Part shown: positions 27,767 to 36,713 of the stretch, in pieces
Numbering within the stretch: position 1 is the first letter of the stretch
Layout of the letters: each line of letters begins with the position of its first letter
NCBI RefSeq assembly: GCF_900102055.1
Contig: NZ_FNBA01000001.1
Coordinates: 1,017,085 to 1,081,084 of the forward strand
DNA: 64,000 nt
Direction of reading: 5' to 3'
From: Ulvibacter litoralis
GTDB taxonomy: Bacteria > Bacteroidota > Bacteroidia > Flavobacteriales > Flavobacteriaceae
The notes under the pieces: generated by a model
The model's input: only the letters and a program-made list of their open reading frames with translations
Told to the model about the DNA's origin: nothing
Databases searched by the model: none
Made by a program: the position numbers and the translations under genes

Positions 27767-28399
27767 ATGAAAGCGCATACTAAAGAAACACAATTAACAA
27801 TGACTCCTGAGAAAGCCTTAGCGTTTTTAAAAGAAGGAAATCTTCGATTTCAAAATAACTTAAAAGCGAACAGGAACTTATTACAACAAGTAGATGAAAC
27901 AAGTGAAGGGCAATTTCCTTTTGCAACGATATTGAGTTGTATCGATTCTAGAGTATCTGCCGAATTGGTTTTTGATCAAGGATTAGGAGATATTTTTAGT
28001 GTAAGAATTGCTGGAAATATTGTGAACGAAGATATTTTAGGAAGTATAGAATTTGCTTGTAAATTAGCAGGGTCTAAAATAGTATTGGTGTTAGGTCACA
28101 CGAGTTGTGGAGCTGTTAAAGGAGCTTGTGATAAAGCGGAGATGGGTAACTTAACAACACTGCTTTCAAAAATAAAGCCTGCTGTTGAAGGAGTAAAAGA
28201 ACCACAAGATGAAAGTCTGCGTACTTCTAAAAATTTAGAATTTGTAGATGATGTGGCAGAGCTTAATGTACATCATGCCATTGATCAAATTAGAAAGCAG
28301 AGTTCTTTACTAGAAACAATGGAAAAAGAAAACCAAATCCAAATTTATGGAGGAATGTACAACGTGACAAACGGTGAGGTAGTCTTTTTTAACAAATAA
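27767..28399 (+). CDS. beta-class carbonic anhydrase
   Basis: A 210-residue zinc enzyme interconverting carbon dioxide and bicarbonate. The metal ligands are Cys58, His111 and Cys114, with the Asp60-Arg62 dyad in CIDSRV. HTSCGAVKGAC is the family signature. Length is normal for the small bacterial beta class. It lies 13 bases before a SulP transporter gene, an arrangement that fits bicarbonate uptake and conversion in the cytoplasm. No signal peptide is present. Confidence 0.95.
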   Translation: MKAHTKETQLTMTPEKALAFLKEGNLRFQNNLKANRNLLQQVDETSEGQFPFATILSCIDSRVSAELVFDQGLGDIFSVRIAGNIVNEDILGSIEFACKLAGSKIVLVLGHTSCGAVKGACDKAEMGNLTTLLSKIKPAVEGVKEPQDESLRTSKNLEFVDDVAELNVHHAIDQIRKQSSLLETMEKENQIQIYGGMYNVTNGEVVFFNK

Positions 28400-28412
28400 A
28401 AACAGATAACGT

Positions 28413-30266
28413 ATGATGAAAGATATATTTTCAAATTTTAGAGGAAACCTTTTTGGTGGTATTACTGCCGGAATTGTAGCCTTACCATTGGCACTTGCCT
28501 TTGGTGTACAGTCTGGTTTAGGACCAGATGCAGGATTGTATGGTGCTATCTTTATTGGGTTTTTTGCGTCTCTTTTTGGAGGAACAAACACTCAAATATC
28601 GGGACCAACAGCCCCAATGACCGCAGTGTCAATGGTGGTAATTGCTGGGATTATTGCAGCAAATAATGGAAGTGTAGAACAAGCATTGCCCTATATTTTA
28701 CTGGTATTTTTAATGGCCGGTATTTTTCAAATAGTTTTAGGTCTAGTAGGTGTTGGGAAGTATATAAAATACATACCATATCCAGTAGTTTCAGGGTTTA
28801 TGACAGCGATTGGGGTTATCATTTTGATCACTCAAGTGCTTCCTTTGGTTGGGTATTATGCCAAAGATGATGTCGCTTTTATCAACGAATTTAAACCGCA
28901 GGCAGAAGAAGTATTGCTCGATAAAATTTTGAAAGACGAAGCAGGTGAGGGAATTCTTGTATTAGAAGACTTTAAAGAAACGGTTCGTCGTGCAGAAAGT
29001 ATTTCTGAAGAAGAAATTTTAGCCGAAGCAGTAACGTTAGCAAAAGCTGAAAGTTCGGGTGTTATTGGAGCTGTTAAGAGCGCGCCGCGTGCTTTTTCAA
29101 ATATCAATTGGTTGGAGCTAATTTTAGCACTGTTAACTATTGCTATCATCTATGGGTTTAAGCGAATCACCACAGTGGTTCCAAGTACGTTGGTGGCACT
29201 GTTGGTAGTCTCTTGCGGTGCGTATTTTTTAAAGTTAGAGTACTTACCTATTGAGCAAATTCCGGGCGGATTCCCTATGCCAAACTTAAGCATGTTTAGT
29301 GAATTTAGTTTTGGACAAATATCACCCTATGTATTTACAGCACTTACGTTGTCCTTCTTAGGAGCGATTGACTCTCTACTTACTTCGGTAGTAGCAGATA
29401 ACATGACCAAAACAAAACACAAGCCTAATAAAGAATTAATTGGACAAGGAATTGGAAATAGTTTTGCGGCTCTTTTTGGTGGAATTCCAGGTGCTGGAGC
29501 AACGATTAGAACGGTTGTAAACATTAACTCTGGAGGAACAACAAAACTTTCAGGAATGGTTGCCGCTTTGTTTTTATTAGTTGTATTATTAGCATTAGGA
29601 CCAGTGGCTTCTCAAATTCCAGCGGCAGTTTTAGCGGGGATATTAATTACCGTTGGTATTGGTGTAATGGATTATAGAGGTCTTAAGGCAATTCCGAACA
29701 TGCCAAAAAGTGAAATTGCCATTATGTTAGTGGTATTATTACTTTCTGTTTTTTGGAATTTAGTATATGCTGTAGGAATTGGGCTAATCATGGCTTCTCT
29801 TATATTCATGAAAAAGATTGGGGATGCTTCTGCTTCAAAATCGAAGATTGTTCCGTTGTTAGATGCAGATGAACTTTCTATGTCATGGAATGATGAAATA
29901 AACTTTCCAAAGACATTAAAAGAGGAAGTTTTTATCAAGCGTTTAGAAGGTCCTTTATTCTTCGGAAACACGAGCGATTTTCAAGAACTGGCAGGAAGTA
30001 TTCCAGAGACTGCAACACACCTGGTAATTCGAATGGGGAAAGTACCTTATATGGATCAATCAGGATTGTATGCGATGGAAGAAATTTTATTGCGATTGAG
30101 TCAGAAGGGCGTAACAACCTTAATTGTTGGTTTGCAATCACAGCCAAGAATAATGATGGAAAACATCGATATTATTCCAGACTTAGTTGCTAAAGAATGT
30201 ATTTTCAAAACATTTAATACCGCAATGATTTACATTAATGAAAATGTAAAAGATATCGTTAGTTAA
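28413..30266 (+). CDS. SulP-family anion transporter with STAS domain, probable bicarbonate carrier
   Basis: A 617-residue inner-membrane protein. The transporter part (about 1-475) shows the SulP motifs GNLFGGITAGIVALPLALAFG and GTNTQISGPTAPM and around ten or more membrane segments. A roughly 80-residue charged insertion lies near 155-220. The STAS domain (about 500-612) has the LVIRMGKVPYMDQSGLYAMEE motif. The carbonic anhydrase gene 13 bases upstream points to bicarbonate as substrate (as for BicA-type SulP); sulphate remains possible. A strong terminator follows. Confidence 0.92.
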   Translation: MMKDIFSNFRGNLFGGITAGIVALPLALAFGVQSGLGPDAGLYGAIFIGFFASLFGGTNTQISGPTAPMTAVSMVVIAGIIAANNGSVEQALPYILLVFLMAGIFQIVLGLVGVGKYIKYIPYPVVSGFMTAIGVIILITQVLPLVGYYAKDDVAFINEFKPQAEEVLLDKILKDEAGEGILVLEDFKETVRRAESISEEEILAEAVTLAKAESSGVIGAVKSAPRAFSNINWLELILALLTIAIIYGFKRITTVVPSTLVALLVVSCGAYFLKLEYLPIEQIPGGFPMPNLSMFSEFSFGQISPYVFTALTLSFLGAIDSLLTSVVADNMTKTKHKPNKELIGQGIGNSFAALFGGIPGAGATIRTVVNINSGGTTKLSGMVAALFLLVVLLALGPVASQIPAAVLAGILITVGIGVMDYRGLKAIPNMPKSEIAIMLVVLLLSVFWNLVYAVGIGLIMASLIFMKKIGDASASKSKIVPLLDADELSMSWNDEINFPKTLKEEVFIKRLEGPLFFGNTSDFQELAGSIPETATHLVIRMGKVPYMDQSGLYAMEEILLRLSQKGVTTLIVGLQSQPRIMMENIDIIPDLVAKECIFKTFNTAMIYINENVKDIVS

Positions 30267-30290
30267 TTCTTACTAACAGATGTATAAATT

Positions 30291-30338
30291 AAAGTGCCGA
30301 AGTTCAAAAAGAGTATTTTTGAACTTCGGCACTTTTTT
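30291..30338. terminator. bidirectional terminator between SulP and CvpA genes
   Basis: A perfect 20-bp stem: AAAGTGCCGAAGTTCAAAAA pairs with its complement at 30316-30335 around GAGTA, and T-runs leave both ends. The minus-strand stop codon of the CvpA gene sits in its T-run. Confidence 0.95.
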
Positions 30339-30912
30339 ATTCTATAGGAGTAGATTGCTCTTGCACGGGAATTGTATCCTGTGGGTTGGTATGTATTTCT
30401 TCCTCTTCAGAAGTGCGAAACTCATTTACTTCAGCTAATAAACTAGGCAATACTAAGGGAGCAATAGATGCTATCGGACTGTATAAAAGAGACTCAGATT
30501 TTTTTTCTTCAGAAATAAGCAAACCGCTAATACTGGTAGAAGCGTTAATAAACATAAAGATTACACTGATAATAAAAACAAATTTAAACACATTAAAAAG
30601 GCCTCCTAACAATTTATTTAAGAGTCCTAAAGCTGCAAAATCGGCAATTTTGGTCAGTAGCTTTCCAGCCAATGAAATGACAAATACGATGGCTAAAAAG
30701 GTAATAGCAAAAGCGGCTAGATTAATGGTTTGTTCGCCCCAACTAAATGATTTTGCCAAGTACGAAGCGGCAAAGTGTGAGAAGTAAATGGCGCCATATA
30801 CTCCAGCTATTAGGCCTACTAATGAGGCGAGGGCCACAAAAAGACCTTTTTTAATACCTGTGTAAAAAGCAATTAAAAGAATAACACCTAAGATAATATC
30901 GACCACACTCAT
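30337..30912 (-). CDS. CvpA family membrane protein
   Basis: A 191-residue protein read from ATG at 30912 (MSVVDIILGVILLIAFYTGIKKG), which is the normal CvpA N-terminus; 40 further residues could be read upstream but would extend through the promoter. Four membrane segments are visible (about 3-20, 26-46, 62-82, 101-121). CvpA was found through colicin V production and purF linkage; its true role is unclear, perhaps in envelope integrity. The C-terminal tail is rich in Glu and Thr. Confidence 0.85.
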   Translation of the reverse strand: MSVVDIILGVILLIAFYTGIKKGLFVALASLVGLIAGVYGAIYFSHFAASYLAKSFSWGEQTINLAAFAITFLAIVFVISLAGKLLTKIADFAALGLLNKLLGGLFNVFKFVFIISVIFMFINASTSISGLLISEEKKSESLLYSPIASIAPLVLPSLLAEVNEFRTSEEEEIHTNPQDTIPVQEQSTPIE

Positions 30913-30927
30913 AGAAAGTATTTTGAG

Positions 30928-30966
30928 TAAAGATACTAAAAGTGTTTCGTAAGAAATGTATCTTTG
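30928..30966. promoter_or_regulatory. divergent promoter elements between CvpA and the 31015 gene
   Basis: TATCTTTG at 30959-30966 (plus) matches TAnnTTTG and lies 49 bases before the ATG at 31015. TATCTTTA at 30928-30935 (minus) is one base off the consensus and lies 16 bases before the CvpA ATG. Confidence 0.5.
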
Positions 30967-31014
30967 TAGCTTCACGAAAAAGAACCCATTTAAATTAGGT
31001 GTGAGGATATAGTT

Positions 31015-31371
31015 ATGGCAAGAGATGAACAATTAAAAGAACGATGGGAAGCAGTAATCACATTGCTTAGCAATCGCTTTGCCGATGGGGATAAACTAGA
31101 CCTTGACGCCATTATTTATTTAGTGGGGGTTCAAGAGTTAGGACAATTACACCGAAAGTTTAAAAAAGACGACAAATTAAATCTAATGCACATTGCTATT
31201 TGTCGTTTGTTAGAGCCTTTTGGGTATTATGAGTTTGAGTATTATGACGAAGAAGGATGGCCTCATTATAAGGTTTTGGAACAATTACCGCCTTTAAAAG
31301 CAGGAGAACAAAGTGTTTTAATGAAAGATGCCATTGTTCAATACTTCCTCGAAAACGAAGTTATCCAATAA
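31015..31371 (+). CDS. conserved Bacteroidota protein upstream of pheS
   Basis: A 118-residue soluble protein rich in charged residues (DEQLKERWEAVITLLSNRF, DLDAIIYLVGVQELG, FEYYDEEGWPHYKVLEQLP). I do not recognise a named domain; I recall such proteins only as conserved in Bacteroidota next to pheS. It starts 40 bases before pheS and is likely co-transcribed from the TATCTTTG promoter. No function is assigned. Confidence 0.8.
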   Translation: MARDEQLKERWEAVITLLSNRFADGDKLDLDAIIYLVGVQELGQLHRKFKKDDKLNLMHIAICRLLEPFGYYEFEYYDEEGWPHYKVLEQLPPLKAGEQSVLMKDAIVQYFLENEVIQ

Positions 31372-31410
31372 CAAATAAAACCGTAGTTTTACAAGCTGAA
31401 TAACCGTACG

Positions 31411-32430
31411 ATGTTAGAAGAGATTAAAAAACATATTGCCGAAGTAGCAACTTTTACAGCCACTTCAAAAGAAGAAATAGAAACATTCCGAATCAAATAT
31501 TTAGGACAAAAAGGACTTCTGAAAACTTTTTTTGCTGAATTTAAAAACGTTCCGAACGAACAGAAAAAAGAATTTGGACAGGTTGTAAATGAACTTAAAA
31601 CAACTGCTGAAGCAAAAGTAAACTCCTTAAAAGAAGCACTAGAAAGTAGTGAAGAGTCTAAAGGAATTTACGGAGATCTTTCGAGACCCGGAGAAGTTTT
31701 AGAGCTGGGGTCTAGTCATCCTATAACCCTTGTAAAAAATAAAATCATCGAGATTTTTTCTCGCATAGGGTTTAATGTTTCTGAAGGTCCAGAAATTGAA
31801 GACGACTGGCATAACTTTACAGCCTTAAACTTACCAGAATACCATCCAGCTAGAGACATGCAGGATACGTTTTTTATTCAAACCAATCCAGATGTTTTGT
31901 TGCGTACGCACACCTCTTCGGTACAAGTACGTTACATGGAAAACAACAAACCGCCTATCCGAACTATTTCGCCAGGGCGTGTGTATAGAAACGAAGCTAT
32001 TTCGGCACGTTCACACTGTTTTTTCCATCAAGTGGAAGGTTTGTATGTAGATAAAGGAGTAAGCTTTGCAGATTTAAAACAAACGCTTCAATACTTCACC
32101 ACAGAGATGTTTGGGAAATCTAAAATACGTCTTAGACCTTCTTACTTTCCATTTACCGAGCCAAGTGCTGAAGTAGATGTGTATTGGGGATTAGAGACGG
32201 AAACAGATTATAAAATGACCAAAGGAACTGGTTGGTTAGAGATTATGGGCTGCGGAATGGTAGATCCTAATGTTCTTGAAAACTGCGGAATAGATTCTGA
32301 AGTCTATTCAGGTTTTGCTTTCGGAATGGGAATAGATCGTATCGCATTGCTTTTAAATCAGATTCCAGACATTCGTATGTTTAGTGAAAATGATATCCGT
32401 TTCTTAGAGCAATTTAAAAGCTCATTATAA
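31411..32430 (+). CDS. pheS: phenylalanyl-tRNA synthetase alpha subunit
   Basis: A 339-residue class II synthetase subunit that charges tRNA-Phe together with PheT. A coiled N-terminus (about 1-85) precedes the catalytic core. Motif 2 is GRVYRNEAISARSHCFFHQVEG-like, and motif 3 is GFAFGMGIDRIALLL near the C-terminus. The length is normal. pheT is not adjacent, as is usual in Bacteroidota. Flanking genes on both sides are small conserved proteins in the same direction. Confidence 0.97.
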   Translation: MLEEIKKHIAEVATFTATSKEEIETFRIKYLGQKGLLKTFFAEFKNVPNEQKKEFGQVVNELKTTAEAKVNSLKEALESSEESKGIYGDLSRPGEVLELGSSHPITLVKNKIIEIFSRIGFNVSEGPEIEDDWHNFTALNLPEYHPARDMQDTFFIQTNPDVLLRTHTSSVQVRYMENNKPPIRTISPGRVYRNEAISARSHCFFHQVEGLYVDKGVSFADLKQTLQYFTTEMFGKSKIRLRPSYFPFTEPSAEVDVYWGLETETDYKMTKGTGWLEIMGCGMVDPNVLENCGIDSEVYSGFAFGMGIDRIALLLNQIPDIRMFSENDIRFLEQFKSSL

Positions 32431-32449
32431 TTTAAGAAGCTAAAGAGCT

Positions 32450-32845
32450 ATGAGAAAAGACATTGAAATTCCTGAAGTGAAAGATGTGTATGTTGCAGCG
32501 GTATTAGATTTTAATGAAGATCATAAAACAAACGACTGGAACGCGTACATTATAAACGATAGTGCTGAAGCAATAGAAACAGTGCTAATTATAACGCAAG
32601 GGTACGACGATAAAGATATGACGGCTCCATTGCGTCATACCATTAAGATGGTACCTGCAAAAGGATATGCGCGTATTGAGTATTTAGAAAATAGCGTCCT
32701 GCGATTGAATAACTTTTTCACCATTACCTATTTTCAGGGAACTAAAATGTACGACAAACGTTTTGAACTGCCCGCTAACTCGGTGCTCAAGGATAATACA
32801 GTGCAGTTGCCTGTTATGACTAAAGAAGGCGTTTTAGCACGATAA
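32450..32845 (+). CDS. conserved Bacteroidota protein downstream of pheS
   Basis: A 131-residue soluble protein, 19 bases after pheS. It reads as beta-rich (VYVAAVLDFNEDHKTNDWNAYII, ARIEYLENSVLRLNNFFTITYFQG). Proteins of this kind are sometimes mislabelled as a PheS subunit because of the linkage; there is no synthetase motif here. Function unknown. A terminator follows 20 bases past the stop. Confidence 0.8.
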   Translation: MRKDIEIPEVKDVYVAAVLDFNEDHKTNDWNAYIINDSAEAIETVLIITQGYDDKDMTAPLRHTIKMVPAKGYARIEYLENSVLRLNNFFTITYFQGTKMYDKRFELPANSVLKDNTVQLPVMTKEGVLAR

Positions 32846-32864
32846 TATATCGATATAATGAAGC

Positions 32865-32900
32865 AAAAAAGCCGTCTTACATCTGTAAAGCGGCTTTTTT
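32865..32900. terminator. bidirectional terminator after the pheS group
   Basis: AAAAAAGCCG pairs with CGGCTTTTTT (32891-32900), extended by CTTAC/GTAAAG; the loop is ATCT. It also faces the convergent gpsA gene. Confidence 0.9.
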
Positions 32901-32926
32901 GTGAAATAATAAGACCTGTTTAGAGG

Positions 32927-33931
32927 CTAATTTAATTTTTCCGTTAACTTTTTAAATACCTTTTTTGGATCTTTATTTTCATAAAGAATACTGTACACCG
33001 CATTAATAATAGGTGTTTTGGCTTTTTTATTCTTTTTTAATTGGTTTAGTTCGTAAGCACTTTTGGTTGCATAATAGCCTTCAGCAATCATACTCATTTC
33101 CATTTGAGCACTTTTTACCGTATACCCCTTCCCAATCATATTTCCGAACATTCTATTTCGGCTAAAAACAGAATATCCTGTTACCAATAAATCACCTAAA
33201 TAAGCCGAGCCATTGATGTCTCGTTTCATTTTATGTACTTTTTTCACATACCGCTTCATTTCTCGAATTGCGTTGCTCATTAGGACACTTTGAAAGTTAT
33301 CGCCATAACCCAATCCGTGTGCAATTCCGGCGGCTAAAGCGTAAATATTTTTCAGCATAGCAGCGTATTCGGTGCCTATAACATCATCGCTGATAGAACA
33401 TTTTATATAATCACTGCGTAAGTATTTTGCAACAGTTTCGGCTTTTTGAGTGTCGGCCGAAGCAATGGTTAAGTATGAAAGACGCTCTAAAGCAACTTCT
33501 TCTGCGTGACAAGGTCCTGTAATAACACCAATGTCATTAAATGGAATTTTATAATGCGTGAAAAAATGATCGCCAACAATTAAACTTGTTTCAGGAACAA
33601 TCCCTTTAATTGCTGAAAATATAATTTTACCCTTTAATGAGGCAGTTAGTTTCTCTAATTCAGCGTGCACAAAAGCAGAAGGTATCGCAAAAATAAGATA
33701 GTCAGCGTACTCAACCATTTCATTAATATCGTTGCTTAATTTTAATTGAGAGACGTTAAACTCGACCGAGCTAAGGTAATTTGGATTGTGTTGTTGTTGT
33801 TTGATATGCTCCAACGCATAAGGACTTCGCATATACCAACCCACTTCTTCTAGGTTTTCACATAACATTTTCACAATGGCTGTAGCCCAACTCCCACCTC
33901 CAATAACTGCAAATTTTGGTTTACTTGACAT
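32927..33931 (-). CDS. gpsA: glycerol-3-phosphate dehydrogenase [NAD(P)+]
   Basis: A 334-residue cytosolic enzyme that reduces dihydroxyacetone phosphate to glycerol-3-phosphate for phospholipid synthesis. The Rossmann motif is VIGGGSWATA (9-18). The catalytic-lysine region is EYAAMLKNIYALAAGIAHGLGYGDN, and GPCHAEE and DLLVTGYSVFSRN are the family signatures. The TATTTTTG element at 33951-33958 gives it its own promoter. It is a lone gene. Confidence 0.96.
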   Translation of the reverse strand: MSSKPKFAVIGGGSWATAIVKMLCENLEEVGWYMRSPYALEHIKQQQHNPNYLSSVEFNVSQLKLSNDINEMVEYADYLIFAIPSAFVHAELEKLTASLKGKIIFSAIKGIVPETSLIVGDHFFTHYKIPFNDIGVITGPCHAEEVALERLSYLTIASADTQKAETVAKYLRSDYIKCSISDDVIGTEYAAMLKNIYALAAGIAHGLGYGDNFQSVLMSNAIREMKRYVKKVHKMKRDINGSAYLGDLLVTGYSVFSRNRMFGNMIGKGYTVKSAQMEMSMIAEGYYATKSAYELNQLKKNKKAKTPIINAVYSILYENKDPKKVFKKLTEKLN

Positions 33932-33950
33932 ATTCTGAGTTTGATCTATT

Positions 33951-33958
33951 CAAAAATA
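33951..33958 (-). promoter_or_regulatory. predicted -7 promoter element of gpsA, TATTTTTG
   Basis: CAAAAATA on the plus strand; on the minus strand TATTTTTG, 19 bases before the gpsA ATG. Confidence 0.5.
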
Positions 33959-34119
33959 AGGAAATATGTACATACTATCGTTAAAATTAGGGTATCAAAT
34001 TGTGAAAATGATAGCACGAAAATATTCTTTTTTCTACAAAATTTTCAATGCATTGTAAAACTTTCCGAAGTAAAATCGATTTAAAAAATCACAATAAAAA
34101 GCTGTTAATCAAATAATTA

Positions 34120-34127
34120 TAATTTTG
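34120..34127 (+). promoter_or_regulatory. predicted -7 promoter element, TAATTTTG
   Basis: Matches TAnnTTTG and lies 46 bases before the ATG at 34174, followed by GCACA. Confidence 0.5.
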
Positions 34128-34173
34128 GCACATGTTTTGAATTTCAATAGATATAATTTTTAAATCTATTCGT

Positions 34174-35088
34174 ATGAAAACACTAAAACTAATTTTCGGA
34201 CTAACACTAGTTGCCTTCTTGGCATCTTCTTGTTATCAAGAGGTAATTGTTGAAGAGACTCACACTACAACAGTACCTACAATTACATTAGCTCAGTTGG
34301 TTTCTTCGTACGATTTATGGTACGTAGATATTGATCGCTCAACGGGAAGTGGCTACATTCCTTTTATGCAAATAGCCTTTACCATGTCGTTTAAAAACGG
34401 AACAGTCTATGCCAATAATAATCTTGTAGGCATCGGAAGTCAAGGAAATGGTCTTGGTATCCGAACTGGATATTACGATACGTTTAACGACACGCTGGAA
34501 ATCTCGGATGATATTGACGGTTTTTACGGTTTTGAAGTAACACAACGAAGCACGAATGAGATTGAATTGTACAACAGACGTGAAAATGTTTCTTACGTTT
34601 TAGTTGGGTACCAAAAAGGAACCTTCAATTACGATACATTATTTTACGACAACATTCACTACTTTTTACAGGAATACCTTACTTGGGAAAAAACCTATAC
34701 GAGCGAATATGGAGCCATAAATGAGTTTGATTATGAGAACTTTGTGCAATTTTTACCAGGCGGTGGAGAGGGTAACTTTTTAAGCTCTCAAGACCCAAAT
34801 GGAACCAACCCAAACAGTGTGTATTGGGACTATTCTGGAATCTATAATGTGGACGATGTATCGGGAAATCCGTACCTGAAATATTTAACACTAGATTATG
34901 ATTTTCTAGGCAATGAATATTTTGAGCTGAGCGTTATTAATGACAGAACGGTCGAGTTGTTTCACCCAATGTCTGGAACTCTATATCGTTTTACTGGACG
35001 TGGATACATTCAGTATAAAAACAAAAGAAAATTAAGAGAATCGAAAGCTACTATTGCAGCGCAAATGATAAAAATTAGTAGCTTCTAA
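34174..35088 (+). CDS. flavobacterial lipoprotein of unknown function
   Basis: A 304-residue protein with a lipoprotein signal (LASSC, Cys20). The mature part is beta-rich and aromatic, with LAQLVSSYDLWYVDIDRSTGSGYIPFMQIAF and LEISDDIDGFYGFEV, and a late TLYRFTGRGYIQYKN strand. I do not recognise a named domain. It resembles a flavobacterial family sometimes mislabelled as a nicotinate adenylyltransferase through proximity to nadD, which lies 1 kb downstream on the other strand. No catalytic motif of that enzyme is present. It has its own promoter motif and terminator. Confidence 0.78.
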   Translation: MKTLKLIFGLTLVAFLASSCYQEVIVEETHTTTVPTITLAQLVSSYDLWYVDIDRSTGSGYIPFMQIAFTMSFKNGTVYANNNLVGIGSQGNGLGIRTGYYDTFNDTLEISDDIDGFYGFEVTQRSTNEIELYNRRENVSYVLVGYQKGTFNYDTLFYDNIHYFLQEYLTWEKTYTSEYGAINEFDYENFVQFLPGGGEGNFLSSQDPNGTNPNSVYWDYSGIYNVDDVSGNPYLKYLTLDYDFLGNEYFELSVINDRTVELFHPMSGTLYRFTGRGYIQYKNKRKLRESKATIAAQMIKISSF

Positions 35089-35122
35089 AGTATATATAAA
35101 TTTTTGGTTGGTTAGTTAGTTG

Positions 35123-35158
35123 AAAATCGTCCCACTGTTCTGCAGTTGGGGCGATTTT
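35123..35158. terminator. bidirectional terminator
   Basis: AAAATCG with CGATTTT, extended by CCC.CTG/CAG..GGG, separates the lipoprotein gene from the convergent outer-membrane-protein gene; T-rich on both exits. Confidence 0.85.
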
Positions 35159-35183
35159 ATTTTTACTTCGGAAAGTTTTTCGG

Positions 35184-36089
35184 CTATTTTGAATTTGTAA
35201 CCAATGATTTAAAATAACTCAAATCGAAGTTCAATCCGAAACGAACTGTGGTGTATTTCTGATCTGCAATTCCCTTCTGAAATCCGAGTTCATAATTTAC
35301 CATCGAATTGAATGTTGTTTTAAGCGTAGAACGCACCAAAGCAGGTCTGTCGCCATCTCTCACAAAACCGCTGTAGCCACCAAAAGCATTTTTAAAAACA
35401 AAATGATTGAAGTTTAAGTCAATTCCGGCGCCGTACAAAATAGCATCGTTTTGACGAAAATCGGTTCTATGTGTTTGGTACACGTACAATCCACCCATTG
35501 CATAAAGGCGCATAGAAGGTAAAAATGAACTTCCCAATGCAATTTCTTTTCCAGCTGAAAGGTCAAAAAAGTATCCAGGCGAATCGGTATATCTCGCTTC
35601 TTCTAATTTTGTTCCTGAAGCAGTTCGCAGGTTAATTGTAAGTAGTAAATCTGGTAAGCTTTTATGGTTTTGCAATAGCTGAATGTAGGTTCCAACATAA
35701 ATGTCTCCTCCGGCAGTTCCTTTACCGTCTGTAGTTTCAATTTTGCGATCTAAAAGCGTTGCCTCATCTACGTTGTAAAATTCAATAGGCACTACACTCA
35801 CAAACAATCCTACTTTTTTAGCCTGCAACGGCACGTACAATTCAGTATAAAAGTTGCTGGTTTGATCGCCATCGCTCGAATGGTTTTCGAAAGCGACTTT
35901 TAAGTTTAATTGGGAGGGAAGTATTCCTGTTTTAATTTCAGGAACAGGCAAAGCATTGGGTCCCATAAAACCGGGAGTAATAACGATGTGTTGTTGCGAA
36001 AAACTAAACTGACTCTGAATTAAAAAAAAGGCTGTTAAAACAAGCAATTTAGTAACCTGTGAAAGACGTACTCTTGTGTTTTTTTTCAT
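35184..36089 (-). CDS. outer-membrane beta-barrel protein (predicted)
   Basis: A 301-residue exported protein read from ATG at 36089, where a basic N-terminus and a signal peptide (LLVLTAFFLIQSQFSFSQ) begin. The mature part shows alternating strands and aromatic-rich turns (FYTELYVPLQAKKVGLFVSVVPIEFYN, FVFKNAFGGYSGFVRDGDRP) and ends with KYTTVRFGLNFDLSYFK, consistent with an outer-membrane barrel. I know no named family for it. It is the last gene of the yicC-gmk-nadD group, 33 bases after nadD, and may share that transcript. Confidence 0.7.
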   Translation of the reverse strand: MKKNTRVRLSQVTKLLVLTAFFLIQSQFSFSQQHIVITPGFMGPNALPVPEIKTGILPSQLNLKVAFENHSSDGDQTSNFYTELYVPLQAKKVGLFVSVVPIEFYNVDEATLLDRKIETTDGKGTAGGDIYVGTYIQLLQNHKSLPDLLLTINLRTASGTKLEEARYTDSPGYFFDLSAGKEIALGSSFLPSMRLYAMGGLYVYQTHRTDFRQNDAILYGAGIDLNFNHFVFKNAFGGYSGFVRDGDRPALVRSTLKTTFNSMVNYELGFQKGIADQKYTTVRFGLNFDLSYFKSLVTNSK

Positions 36090-36122
36090 AATGAGTGTTG
36101 GTTGATTCAAAAAATCAAGAGC

Positions 36123-36713
36123 CTATTTGTAAAAATTCATTTCGTCGATATACTTCCAAACGGTTTCTGGTAGCATGGGGCGAATGTTCTTTCCTTCCTG
36201 AATGCTTTTTCGAATAAAAGTAGACGAAAGTTCCATAATAGGAGCGTTCACTTTGTGAATATGTGGGTGATTGTTAAATTGTGTTTCAATAGTTCCTTGG
36301 GAAACTCTAGGATAAACATACAACGAATATCGCTCTAAAATAACCTCGTAGTTTTTCCACTTATGAAAGCTTTTTAAATTGTCTTCACCCATAATTAAAC
36401 AGAAGTCGAAATCGGGGTGTTTTTCTTCTAAAAGAATCAAGGTGTTTACCGTATAATTAGGCTGTTCCAGTCCAAACTCGATATTGCTAGCCTTAAGTTT
36501 TGGATAGTCTTCAAGCGCAATACGAACCATTGCTAAACGATGATGGTCGTCTAATAAGGTGCTTTTCTTTTTGTGTGGATTGTGCGGCGTTACCACCATC
36601 CAAACTTCATCTAAATCACTAAATTCAACCATATAATTAGCAATGGTTAAATGCCCTATATGAATTGGATTAAAGGTTCCGAAATAGAGTCCGATGCGTT
36701 TTTTAGAAGCCAT
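36123..36713 (-). CDS. nadD: nicotinate-nucleotide adenylyltransferase
   Basis: A 196-residue nucleotidyltransferase that makes deamido-NAD from nicotinate mononucleotide and ATP. The HxGH motif is in FGTFNPIHIGHL (His18, His21), and the second signature is SSTFIRKSI near residue 167. Length is normal. It starts directly after the gmk stop with no gap, so it is coupled to that gene. Confidence 0.96.
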   Translation of the reverse strand: MASKKRIGLYFGTFNPIHIGHLTIANYMVEFSDLDEVWMVVTPHNPHKKKSTLLDDHHRLAMVRIALEDYPKLKASNIEFGLEQPNYTVNTLILLEEKHPDFDFCLIMGEDNLKSFHKWKNYEVILERYSLYVYPRVSQGTIETQFNNHPHIHKVNAPIMELSSTFIRKSIQEGKNIRPMLPETVWKYIDEMNFYK

